Source: Liolophura sinensis
Taxonomy: Eukaryota > Mollusca > Polyplacophora > Chitonida > Chitonidae
Direction: 5' to 3'
NCBI RefSeq assembly: GCF_032854445.1
Contig: NC_088303.1
Location: 29,395,501 to 29,459,500 of the forward strand
DNA length: 64,000 nt
Shown piece after piece: positions 25,020 through 36,880 of the stretch. The notes under the pieces are model-generated. The model was not told the origin of the DNA. It saw nothing but the letters and a program-made list of their open reading frames with translations, and made no database searches. The position numbers and the translations under genes were made by a program. Position 1 is the first letter of the stretch; the number at the start of each line of letters is the position of its first letter.

Positions 25020-25744
25020 GTACATCACTATTTTAGACTGTTCAGGATCACATCAGATCAGTGACACACATGATAAGAGCTGCCTTTGATGTCCAGCAGC
25101 CCACTAAACATGTCAATTACCCAGGCGGGTTTGGCACCATATCACATGGCCCTTCAGGTATGCTAATTGATTTGTAGCAAAAGTTTTATCACCTAGTCTA
25201 GCTACGTTGAGATTATGATGTGAGTTTATGCCACTTAGTTTCTCCATTTCCTATCAGTCAGTGTCACTTTCCTACTACCCATGCCCTCTTTTAAGTATGC
25301 AGATCTTCCTCCAGTCAGAACAATAGGACTGACTCAACTAAGAATGCCCTCTTCAGGGCTGGACTTTGTAACCTGCTGACATATGATGACTGGGTCCACC
25401 CACCACAGTCAATTTGTAAAACCAGGTGATAGTTCCAAACTAAATCACCTAAAAACGGATCTAACAGCAGGCAACCACATTTGATGAAGATGAACTGTGA
25501 TGCATGTTCACCAGGGTTTATTAGTAAGACAGGATGAATATCACGAAATAACAAGCACAAATTTGCTGTAGCAGCAACATCTCCAGTACTGGATTTCATG
25601 TCATCTTGCATTAAGACCCCTCACTAAGTGAATGGCCCATGTTAGAAGAAACAATGCCCATGTTAAAAGACTAACCGACTGACCAATGGACAAACCGACA
25701 GAACAAATGACTACATAGATAAAGCTGCTTATTGGCAACTAAAT

Positions 25745-25935
25745 TTAAATTTATTTATTTGTTTATATGATTAGTGTTTTACACCAAACATTAGAATATT
25801 TCGCTTATAATGGTCAACATTACGGTGGGAGGAAAGAAGGTAGAGCTGAGATGAAACCCACAATCCTTCCAAACTGTTGCTACCAGCGGAAAGAAAGAGA
25901 GCATGAGCTGGACTTGACCTCACTTGGTAGTGACC
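25745..25935 (-). mobile_element. Family A SINE, diverged
   Basis: Tail 'atttatttatttgtttatat', then gattagtgttttacacc, a shortened body, and the B-box region ctggacttgacctcactt. The 5' end of the head is lost. Confidence 0.75.
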
Positions 25936-26920
25936 TTACTTGAGCACCTAATAAATGTGTTATAATTTCAACTTCCAACTAAAAATTAAGAACTAGCTGT
26001 GACCAGGATGCTTTTAAACATTCGTTTATTAAGATTAAATGTCAACTGTGGCAATATTTGATGATTCAAAGTTGAAGGCCATTTCTAATTGAACAAAATG
26101 TATACATGTATATACCAATATTGACAAGCCTGTCAGTACAGTCTCAGCCAGGTGTACCATTTAGTCCATGTAGTTTGGTGACAGACCAATCACTCTGAAA
26201 CCCATGGGTACTTAAAGTGTTGCCATTCCGTACTTTGTAAACTTGTCTCATGCTGTCTCAAAGATTTCCACACTCAAGACTTTTAACTTCTATTACCCCA
26301 CTTTTTAACCAGACAGGGAAACTGAGAGATAATGCCTCTGACAATCCTATCAACATCAACTTGTGAACGGGGTATATGTACCAGACAACTTGTCCATTAG
26401 TCTGGGTAAACTTTAAGCCATTACAGTAAGTGGACAAATCTGGTGTATATACAACAAGCATGCGAATGTTTCAATTTGAAGGTGTCATTTATGACAATGA
26501 ATTTATGTAAGCACCAATGAAGACACCAAGATGTAAATGCAGATGATCCAATCACCGGGGCCAAAAAGCTTGCCTGTAGGAGACACATGAATACAAAACT
26601 TCCTGGGCCATTTTCACACAATGTCGTAAATCAGCTTTTCATAATTTTTCTCGAAATTGACTTCGCCTTATGACACTATAACCTAGACAACATTTTCTAG
26701 GAAGAAAGTTACGAGAAATGTGACATACTAAGTTTTGTCTAAGTGGCCCCAGTGCAATATACAGGTACAAAGTGCTTGTAAACATTTGGATTCTAATAAA
26801 TATAAAGGACAAGAGGTCCCAAATTTTGTAAAATTTCATCATACTTGACACGCATGCTGGGCATGAACGGGGATACATTCCCCTTGTGTTTCACATGTAT
26901 GCACAATTTCAACTCAAAGT

Positions 26921-27062
26921 TTTTTATTTATCTGACCGGTGTTTTATGCCGTGCTCAAGAATATTTCACTGTTAGGACGATGATCAACGTTATGGTGAGA
27001 GGAAATTGGGCAGAGCCAGGCGGAAACCCTCGACCGTCCACAGACTGCGGGAGGACCTTTAC
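26921..27062 (-). mobile_element. Family A SINE, 5'-truncated
   Basis: Tail (ttttttatttatctgacc) plus ggtgttttatgccgtgctca and the body to 'cagactgcgggaggac'. No head. Confidence 0.8.
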
Positions 27063-30000
27063 CTTAAAATCCCTTTTACTGTTATTGGACGCTGACTGCA
27101 ATGCTGAGGGGATGACATAACCTACGCTTATTGTCAATGACCGGCAAATTTATATTAATACATCACAAGGGATGCTGTCTCTTTCATCTGATATAAATTT
27201 AACATTTTTGTGGTCTCTCCAAACGTTCCCACAAGGGGGACAACTCTGAAATTTTCACCTTGATCAAACTCATCAAAAGTGACATATTTCCCCACGGACA
27301 TATAGACTTAACCATTACAGTAAAAAGCTTTCATCTAAGCTAACAAAGGGAGTCTAGCCTGGCCATATTTCAAACAGAATTAACTCTGGCTGTTTACTTC
27401 AGTCCGCACAAAGCAGTGCAGATGTTTGTCAGGTGTCTACCGAATCAAAGAGAACTGCTCAACTTCAATCTTTCCTACATCGATATCTACATGATTTGTC
27501 AGATCTCTGGTCAACAGTATTCTCTGAAGTACATTCTGTCCAGGTCAACCCCACCAGCACCCACGGGGAGAATTAGGATTGGGTGGGGCGGGGTGCGGTG
27601 TATTCTTGTAATTAAATAAAATAGTGGCTTTAGTAAATGACTGTGTGAGACAACCATGGTAACAGACACAAGTTCAACAACAGGTTTACATTTTTACGCA
27701 CGTTGTTTTAGTACTATGTGTACAGTACATCATTCCATTTTCTTCTAAGAAGACAAACAAAGTACTCTTTCAACAATGAACGTCTACAGCTCGTTCATGT
27801 ACTTTCAAATTGTCAATGAGTTTAAATACCCCAGTGATCCCTAGCAAGTGAACCAATAAAAAATTCATTCAATTCTGCACATATATCCATGCAATCTTGC
27901 ACTACACCTATTGTTAATGTAACATCAGGGCATTACCTTGACAAAAAAACATGTTCTAATTCCAAACTTCAAAGATGACATCATGCCCATGCACAAAGAA
28001 ATTTCATAAAATACAACTCAAAAAGGAGCTTTAAAGTCTGCAAAATTTGTTTTACACAAAGTTTTACACAAATTTTGTACGAAAACTTAACTTTTTGTTA
28101 GCAAACCATCACAGTTTTGTTAAATTTACTTGTTAGTTTAGATACAGCTTCAGATAGTTTGGGCCTGAAGAAATACCTTGTTTTCCTCTTGAAAATACTG
28201 ACAAAATCTAACAAATCTGTTGAGCATAATTGTGATTTTAACTTCGAGAAATAAATAATTATCTAAAAACACTCAGTACCACCTGGCCAGTTATATTAAA
28301 CTTTGCACTGTGTCTCTGGGAAGCTTTTGTTCAAAGACTTCAGATATATAAGTCTTTTATTAACAATGAATCACAATAAGAAATCTAATACTTGAATAGT
28401 AAACCCTACAAGCATACAGTTAAAGTACATATGGGGCAATCAATGGTAGATAACTCTTGGATATCTACACAAGTAACAGTAATTCACTGCCTGTCAAAAG
28501 GTGGACTATTATGCAAAGTGGCCATTTCCATGGGTGTGCAAGACTGGTAAAACTAACAGCCACATACTAACAGAAAATATTTGCTACAGTCAGCTTTTCC
28601 CTAATTGAGAAGCTTTTTACAAGCGAGTGAGAAAAAAACATCAATATTTGTGCTGGGAGATTTGTGTTTGACTAAGGCCGTATGTTGATAGCACCTGTCT
28701 GCTAGGCTGAGGGACAGTCAACCTGCTGCCACTTCACAATCGGAAATCAATGGACTTGGAATTTGACGCTTGGGTACTCAGAGGTGTAAGTAAACCCAAA
28801 CGGCCATAAAAATACACAACAAATGGGAACTCTGTAACTGCCAATTCAAATGACAACTGAAAAATTAAAACAGAGAGAAACGGGCAAGGATTTTTTCTAA
28901 TACATGTATATACATGAATGGTAAAAAATTGAAAGTACATCTACATGTAACGCATATTTCAGTTAAAACAATGTAAAATTGCAAATTTGAAATAATATGA
29001 GATCAGTGTATAATATCTGTTACAGGCACTTTTCACAGATCAACCTAAATTCTAAAACTAAAGAATTTAAATTAGCTAATTAATCACCTGAAAATCAAAA
29101 AGCATCCAGTTTCTAAAATCTATCTTACACATACTTAAAAAGAACTATTTATTTTATTTTACTGTGGTTATCAAAATTCTCAAGAAAATATGTAAAGTAA
29201 AATATCAGCATTTTCATAGTAATATGAGAATACCAGTATGAAATGTGTATAGATTATCACCACTACTAGAGGTATAATTTCAGTTTACTGGATTTTTTTT
29301 ATTGTACAATGGGTGGTCTACACTATATACCATGCCTTCTCTTCATACTAACTTATACTGCACAATTCTGCAAACATCCATGTATAGATGTACATGTATC
29401 GCAACATACGATCTGTGTACAGAATATATTTGGACTTCTAGTATACACTGATAGGTATAGTCCAGCATAACTTGTGGAACTTCTTTAAAATGTTGATCTT
29501 CGGTTATTAACCCTGGCCATGGCCTGATATGCCTGGTCTAGCTACACCTAGGGTGAAAGCTTAGCCATCCATACAAGATGTTCTATTGTTAAGTGGGTGA
29601 GACAAGGAAGCTTCCTCTCATGTTTGCTGGAGGCAACACACATAACATGTAAAACAGAATTGTTACAAAACTAATCCCATGAAGCTTTCAGAAACAATCT
29701 GATGCAAGTCCATTATTTCTGAGAAACTTTTTCTTATGGTGTCAAAACTGACCTACATCAGGCCCTGTTGACAAATGGTATCACCATGGGTTTTCAGAGC
29801 ATCTATATGTTCAAAACTGATAAAATTAAACATGTTACAACCATACTTTAAGCCATGAAACTGCCATCCCACACAATAAAACTAAACTGCATTCAAATTA
29901 GCTATTTTAATGTTGTATACAATTGGGAAAATATGGTCCATAAAATACAGGTGAGTTAAATGCTTATGTACCAACTGGAAATTATTATTCTTGTACACTT

Positions 30001-33000
30001 CAGAAACGGTGTAAGGCCATAATCATCTACTCAGGAAATATACAGTTAAAGCTATTCAAGCAATTTAGAGCAGATGGTAACATGAAAGATTCAATAAAAA
30101 TAGTCAGCTACACCAGTGAGCAACACAGAGGAGACAAACTGTGAAGGCAGATCAAACTATATATCAGACATGTAGCAAAGGCTGGAACTGACGCAAACGT
30201 ACAAGAGTTGCCTCCCTTGAAAAATTGTGGCCTTTCAGATCTTTCATACAGTTAAAATAATATTTTAGATTAATTATAACCCACACATTCAACACGTCTT
30301 GGTATACTATTGTGTATAGTATGATTATTATGTAGTGTTTGAGTATCTCAATTACCTGAATCATAAGTTTTACATTCATAATTCTTTTTCACTTTGCCTC
30401 AGGCGACTATCTCAACTCCTCTCTTCGTATCATGCCGGCGGAGTATTATTGGGCCGGAGTAACCAGCGGTAAACCATACACCATTTCACACCATGGTCTT
30501 TCTAAACAATGTCTGCAGTCCAAAACAGGTGTCAACTGTGGCTTTTATCTCTTAGCTCGCATGCACATGCAACATCACAGGTATATTCTCCTCAGTAATG
30601 ACACACCAGCCCAGTATTCACAACACTGCAACCTATATCAAAACAAATCTGCCATTAGGCTTGTCTTTCCAGGATTACCATTCATCTGCCATCCAGGAAC
30701 TACAACTTGTTCAAGACCCATAGCTGTGGTGAAGGCAAAATAGCTGCTGCTTCAGCACTGACCCTCTCATGAGTTGGTTTGCCAAGTGGAAATATACTTG
30801 GGATGTTGCATGTGATGAGACACGTGTTTTGGACTGCAGACAACATTTAGAAAGGACTTATCCGACATGGTGTGAAACAGTGTATGGTTTATCATTGGTT
30901 ACCCCTGTGGCTATAGCTCTCTGCCAGCCCAGTATAAAGAGAGGAGGGGCCACCTGGGGATATTTATCGCTGTGAAATTGTGTCACATTAGGAATTATTT
31001 ACATACACATAGTGTCAATCGGTTGCCAAATGATGATTACACAAATGAGCTTTAAACGTTTTTAGTTAAACACTAACTTCATGTAGCTAAGCTGGGAAGT
31101 ATCTGGTATATGCATGTATCACTGCTATTCATAGTTTCATAAAACAGAATAAAATTAAACACAGAAAAATCACATACATGCTTAATAAAAGAGGGGTCCA
31201 AAATTCCTATCTCTGTTTGCAATAAGATGGCCATTCTTCTCAGCACTCAATATTCTTCTGATCTGAGACACAAAACTAGCTGAAGTCTTTTCCACTTGAA
31301 AAAGAGGAAACACAGCAAAACAGACCTAATTACTTCCTGCCTTATCTGCATGAAAACTAATTATAGAGCTTTCCAATAAAGTGAATTTCGTTAAAATTGA
31401 AATGATAACTAAGACAGAATTTTGTCCGTCCATTTGAAGAAGTTTAACTGAATACTGCTTCATCATTAGATATTATTACTCTATTTTTAAAAATTACTTG
31501 AACCCGTTTCATGTCCATATATACCTGACAAATGGTTCGGAAATCGAACTATGAAAATTGCCAAAGTACAATAGTACTGGTATGACATGTATCAGTAGTA
31601 GTTCTTTGATGAATGAGTGTTGTTGTTGAATCCTATTTTCAGTTCATTTCAGCGTTACAAAACCCCAATTAATCGGATTCTGTACCTTTAAAAACTGCCC
31701 CCTCTCCCCTGCCCCCTCCTGTAATGTAGAAACACTGAAGAGTCTTTCTTGTTTGCAAATTAATTGCAGTTCACTTACCGATTCCGCAAAGCTGTCATAA
31801 TCCAACACAATCACAACGTGCATCTTGCTTGTTGTCGACTGTCATTTGACAATGACTCGTACATTATCCATCCATATTTTAACCCAACATTTCGAAAGGT
31901 ACCAGTCTTTAATCATTCTCGCAGATGGAGTCTATCAGTGAAACTACACACTGGGACCGGCGCCAATGGACCAATGCTCCAACTGGGACTTGATATCGCT
32001 TATCTCAAACAAAACAGTTTAAAACGGTGGTTTTGATAAGCTAGTTATTCAATGATAAATTAGCACACATAAATATCTGCATGACTCAACTAGAATTTGA
32101 ATGCAACATAAATATCACAGACGTAATCATCTTTCAGTTAGGTCAGAAAGCTGCATTTACAGACTAATTTAGTAATATACATCAGGCCTTTGTGTATTTT
32201 CCGAAAGGCTTATAATTTGAGCTATACGGCAATAATAATGAAAACTTGGTTTGATTACCGGTACTGAACTTTAACTCATAATCTTTGTGGTATAGCCTCT
32301 TTGAATAAAATAGAAGGAAGGAGACGTACGTTTTCTGTTCAAAACAAATATTATACAGTAGCTCAAGTTAAACAAGTATAAATAAATCTCTCACAAGACT
32401 ACAGCTCTGCTCTGGCGCAAATGCTTTAATATATAAATATAGAAGTAACAATCACAAACTGATTCTAAAGATCTCCCCCTCAAATAATTTTGTAAGTTTG
32501 TATATACTTATTGTTAAAGATAAGAATACCTAATATTTTGCCACAAAAAGTGCACTTTTAGAGGCAAACAAATATGATAAAATATTATTGTCTTTGTATA
32601 CTGAAACATACTCTGTCATCGCACACATTCCCCAAAAAAGCTATAAAAAAAAACCCTGACCTCTCTAAGATCAAGAGAACTCGAGAAGAATGGCGACATG
32701 GACGAAAAGGTTATCTACAGTGGATGTAAATGTTATCTCTACATAGGCTAGAAAGAGCATAAACTAGTATGCCCATGTCGATTTCATAGTAAGGGCTGAA
32801 TAAAACTTATTCAGAAGTTATTCCGTAGAATTTCATTATTTGACTGTTTATTGAAGATGACGACACAGCATTTTTGGTAAGACAAATCGAATAAATTGCA
32901 ATGAACAGCGTTGGATATTTTGGCTAATCCTGATTGTATATGTGGGAACATGCACTTAAGTTGAGACCGGTACTGGTACTATTTAAACATTTACGTGAAC

Positions 33001-33780
33001 AGTCAGAAAAAAAACCTAAATGAGCTAGGTAAACCGATGGCAACTAAGTACGTACGTGCGATCATTTGCCAACACTGTCGTTGCTGCTCTGCTCTAGTCT
33101 CTCATAGCTGGAACATGATACAACTGTTATATTAGTCCAACTTTATACTAACAACGACTATGCATGGTACTCGAGTGATCTAGATAGTTTAGAATGCACA
33201 CAATTATGTTAAATAATTAAATGAAAAATAAAAAAAAATCATCGATATCAATGTTCTTATGAAAATGTTTTTTACAGGGTTTGCGCACTCATATCGATGT
33301 CATGTTTTTTTTCTGGAATGGGCTCTACGTTGAATGTTGAAAACGTTTTAGCACCAATGACATTGTTTACTTGTGTAAATTCGAACGATTTTACACAAAA
33401 TCAACGGATGTTGATATTTTTTGTTGATGTAGGTGGCGACCAGCAATAGCCTCCTCATGCCGGTCCTAGTAAAAAGATGCCTTATGTTGCTTCTCGCTTT
33501 ACGCGAGATTTGTGTCGAATCATAACGTGATTTTTATCCCGGCGTCTTCGAAAGGAAGTCTCACCATCATGTTTCACTCATAAGTGTCAAACTAACCACG
33601 CAGAGGACTTTACTCGTAAGCCTATTTGAATAATGCTGAAATGACAACATTTTCCTGTAGGGGGAAAACAATTGATACTGCTGATTCATCTTTTTGACAG
33701 CTGATGACAACTGTTCTCTAACGGCTGTTGTTGTTGCGTTTGACAGTTATCGATTGCATTTGAGTTTCTGTTCATAGTTT
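27063..33780. other. Long gene-poor stretch
   Basis: No SINE copies seen over about 6.7 kb, which is unusual for this window. The only frame of note is at 30432-30743 on the plus strand (103 residues starting MPAEYYWAGVTSGK). It begins well but lacks recognisable domains, and I do not call it a gene. A C-rich run (ccccctctcccctgccccct) lies near 31693. A CG-richer patch near 33470-33560 may be part of a promoter for the gene downstream. Confidence 0.4.
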
Positions 33781-33806
33781 CGAGCACCCGGGTTCCTCGC
33801 GAGGAG

Positions 33807-34147
33807 TGAGTGAGTGAGTGCTTGGGGTTTAACGTCGTACTCAACAATTTTTCAGTCATATGACGACGAAGGAATCATTAGGGTGCATGTACGTGTAATG
33901 TGCCTCCTTGTTGCAGGACGCATTTCCACCGCTCTTTTATTTAGTGCTGCTTCACTGAGACGACTTACCGAAGGCAAGTAAGCCGCCCAGCCCGAGCCAT
34001 TATACTGATACGGGTCAACCAGTCGTTGCACTATCCCCTTCATGCTGAACGCCAAGCGAGGAAGTTACAACTTCCTCTTTTAAAGTCTTAGGTGTGACTC
34101 GATCAAGGATTGATCTTGGATCTACCGGTCCCGAACCGAACGCTCTA
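33807..34147 (-). mobile_element. tRNA-derived SINE, family B, head-truncated (copy 3)
   Basis: Nearly identical to copy 2 but missing the last ~20 bases of the tRNA-like head, which is a 5' truncation. The flanking repeat tcctcgcgaggag at 33794-33806 and 34148-34160 is a perfect 13-bp target-site duplication. The close match to copy 2 suggests recent activity. Confidence 0.92.
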
Positions 34148-35360
34148 TCCTCGCGAGGAGCAGGAGGTGATAAATACCATGGAGCTAAATGGGTGAAAGG
34201 CTGCTTTTTGCTGATTCCTAGGCTATAGTGCTACAGGACATTGAAACTATCATACTTGGAGGCTAGACACATTCTGCTCATTTTCCCGGAAAGATTTACC
34301 TCGTTTGTTCATGGTTTTTTTTTTTTTTTTTTTTTTATAAATCTTCTTAAATACCTATTTCACCTGGGTTAAATTTGCTTTGTTTTCACCTCCAGTGCTC
34401 TAGCCACGTTAGCAAAAAGTATGCTGATGATTGGCTCTGAGCAGCGGTGATATCACTGCAAAACTATGAATGTCATCATAAATTATTATGGGTTCCATGT
34501 TGAGCTTCAACTTATAAACTTTATGGAGCTGTCTCTGTTTGTCAATGACCCTCACCTTCAAATGTCCATACACAGTTATCTGAGATTGCTCTGATGTTAC
34601 CTAGATTTGACAAAAATTTTGTTCACCTAAGGGAGGAGTGCCAGATCGCCCTGATGTAAGGTTCAGTGACAAAATTTTCTTTGCCCAAGGGTAGCCCCAA
34701 CCCAGTGTGAGAGCGCACTCCATTTTAAAACCTGATGCAGTTGCGTGTCAGTTTGTCACAGCATTTGAGACAAAAAATTACTCATCAAGTACATTTCCAA
34801 AGTCTTAAGTTTACAACACTTACATTCCTTACCTTTTCGTGGACGTGGGCCTAGTTGTGTCAGTTGTGCCTTTCAGCTTGGCCGCATATACTCATGTATA
34901 TACAGCTATATAGTGACACGCCAGCCCAACCTTTTAGTTCTCTAAAAGTACATATAATAAAATATATTCAGATTTCATTGGTCCCTCTACTGGCTCTTAC
35001 TTCATTTATTATGTTTACTTTCCTTTAATAGATAATGCTCTTATTTCTTCTTTGGAATTTTCACCACAAACTAAAGTATGGCAATGATGGACATACCCAA
35101 AAGCAATGCACTCTGATACTTTTCTTTTAATAATTTACACATATTTTTATTTACCCAACAAATAAATTGCCTATAAAGTTGTGGATGCCATTATGAAGAT
35201 ATGATTGAAATATCAACTGTGATTTTTGTATAGCAGTTCGTGCTCACCGTCAGACAGTCTTTTTCTAAAATATATAAAAGATCTGTATTGAAATTAAAAT
35301 GTTTCTTTTTTTTAAATAATGATGTGATGAATGATGTTCAGTATGACAGAGTATTTCCAT

Positions 35361-35373
35361 TTTCTCCTTTCAG
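35361..35373 (+). promoter_or_regulatory. Probable 3' splice site before the MAJIN-like start codon
   Basis: TTTCTCCTTTCAG ends eight bases before the ATG at 35382. It implies a 5' untranslated exon upstream and argues against starting at the earlier in-frame ATG codons (35331 and 35334), which would lie inside the intron. Confidence 0.6.
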
Positions 35374-35381
35374 TCTCAGCC

Positions 35382-36494
35382 ATGACTTTAGAGTTCAAGT
35401 TCCCTTCAAACCAAACCAATTTATTGGCTTTGGAAAACACACTATATAAAATCAAGATCTTCTATGATGAAGAATCAGCTGAAAGAAACCAGGAACTCAC
35501 TTCTGAGGTACTTGTGGACATTGTAAAAGACGAACTTGAGGAAGCTGTCAGAGTTCTGCTGCTTATGTTTATTCAAGGAAAAGCATTGAAACGTGTGAAG
35601 AGTTGCCATTTTGTATTCAGGGCTGTTCGGAAACCGTGGAAAGCAGCTCAGAAGCTAAAGTTCAAATCTAATGGTCAGGTGTTGAGTGTATGCCCAGATG
35701 TGTTGGAGATAACAGTGACTACAAGGGCGAATCCAGCTGCCGTGTTCAAAGACTGTGTGCACTATCATGTTGTTATTGCCAATAGCTCATCTTCTCTTAG
35801 AGGTAGTGATTCAACCCAAATTGAACAAAATCCGCAAGTAAAATTACGGTCCCCAAGATCGTCTCCTTCAAAACGAAAATACAGCCCTTCCAGGAGCCCA
35901 AGAGGTAAAAAGAAAGCTAAAAACAATAATTTGAACAATTCTGAGTGTCTGGAAAGTGATGAAGCTTCTTTGCTTGCAATGTGTCCCAAAGAAAAAGAAC
36001 CAACTGGTATGCCTTCGACCACAAGCAATGAAGAATCAGAGAGAATGGAATTTGTTGAAAGTGAGCCAGAAAAACAACAGATGTTACATGTTGAAAGATC
36101 TAGGTGTCCTGAACAGAAGTCAAAAAATAAAAACAACTCAAACAACAGATCTGAACAGTCCTCATCTTCAGTCCCTGAGCAACCGTATTTAGGAAAATCT
36201 GCTCACCCAGAGAAGAGGAAGACCAAGACAGCTGAAGGTCCCTCAATGAATCTGCGTTCTAGGCGACCTTTGTTGCAAAAGTCGAGACTAGATCAGTTTG
36301 TAGTGGAAGCAGAGGAGTTGGCAGAGGAACAGAAACTTCAGCAGCTGGCACAGCCCACAAAATCATGCAGCAAGACATCAAAAACCCCTGTGTCAAGTAG
36401 GCAGAAACCTCATAGATCAAGCCTGAGTTCAGCTTTAGATATGTTCCTAACACCATTCAAGTATTTCACAAGAAACAAACTGGGAAAGACTTAA
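35382..36494 (+). CDS. MAJIN-like meiotic telomere-attachment protein
   Basis: Predicted 370 residues, one uninterrupted exon. Known role of the family: MAJIN, with TERB1 and TERB2, ties telomeres to the inner nuclear membrane in meiotic prophase, using an N-terminal TERB2-binding fold, a basic DNA-binding stretch and a C-terminal membrane anchor. Seen here: residues 1-135 follow the family pattern, with an FxFP start (MTLEFKFPS), LYKIKIFYDEE, ELEEAVRVLL, an HFVF and W..A..LKFK..GQVL, then CPDVLEITV. About 150-180 is basic and Ser/Pro-rich (SPSKRKYSPSRSPRGKKKAK). The remainder is polar and probably disordered, ending SSALDMFLTPFKYFTRNKLG-KT. There is no hydrophobic segment long enough to span a membrane, so the anchor is missing or lies on an unseen spliced exon. 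The start at residue 18 of the longer open frame was chosen because a splice acceptor precedes it. The intron-free coding region could be an intron-loss or retrocopy event. The family assignment is by recalled pattern, not by search. Confidence 0.65.
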   Translation: MTLEFKFPSNQTNLLALENTLYKIKIFYDEESAERNQELTSEVLVDIVKDELEEAVRVLLLMFIQGKALKRVKSCHFVFRAVRKPWKAAQKLKFKSNGQVLSVCPDVLEITVTTRANPAAVFKDCVHYHVVIANSSSSLRGSDSTQIEQNPQVKLRSPRSSPSKRKYSPSRSPRGKKKAKNNNLNNSECLESDEASLLAMCPKEKEPTGMPSTTSNEESERMEFVESEPEKQQMLHVERSRCPEQKSKNKNNSNNRSEQSSSSVPEQPYLGKSAHPEKRKTKTAEGPSMNLRSRRPLLQKSRLDQFVVEAEELAEEQKLQQLAQPTKSCSKTSKTPVSSRQKPHRSSLSSALDMFLTPFKYFTRNKLGKT

Positions 36495-36858
36495 GTGAAT
36501 ATTGTTGCACAAGCGGTATAGTAAGATACATGTATTTCAGGTAAAGGATTTACTGGTATTCACTTAAAGTTAGACATTTTTTCAAGTGACAGAGTTTACT
36601 TGATTTGAATGATTCGTCCACCTTTAGTAAAAGGTTTTTTTCTGAAGTTTCATTAATATTTTATCACACTGTGGGTGTAAAAATTAACATTTTAAGGCCT
36701 TCATGTGCTGCAGAAAGTGCATTTTTACATATCTCTTACATTAAGGTGAAATATCATAAATTGAAAGATAAAATTGATTTGTTTCAGGAAGAATACTCCT
36801 GTTGGAACAAGCTGTTTTAGGCTGTTAATTTAATCGTCTTACATTTGTTATAGAGTTC

Positions 36859-36864
36859 AATAAA
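36859..36864 (+). terminator. AATAAA polyadenylation signal (MAJIN-like gene)
   Basis: First canonical AATAAA after the stop codon, giving a 3' untranslated region of about 370-390 bases. Confidence 0.55.
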
Positions 36865-36880
36865 TGCAAAGAAAGCACTA

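Noticed and set aside
30432-30743. 103-residue plus-strand frame starting MPAEYYWAGV
   Set aside because: No recognisable domain, no clear promoter or splice context, and a following frame in a different phase. Kept only as a note.
35331-35381. Upstream start codons of the MAJIN-like frame
   Set aside because: A splice acceptor (TTTCTCCTTTCAG) lies between them and the ATG at 35382, and the protein family pattern begins at that later Met.
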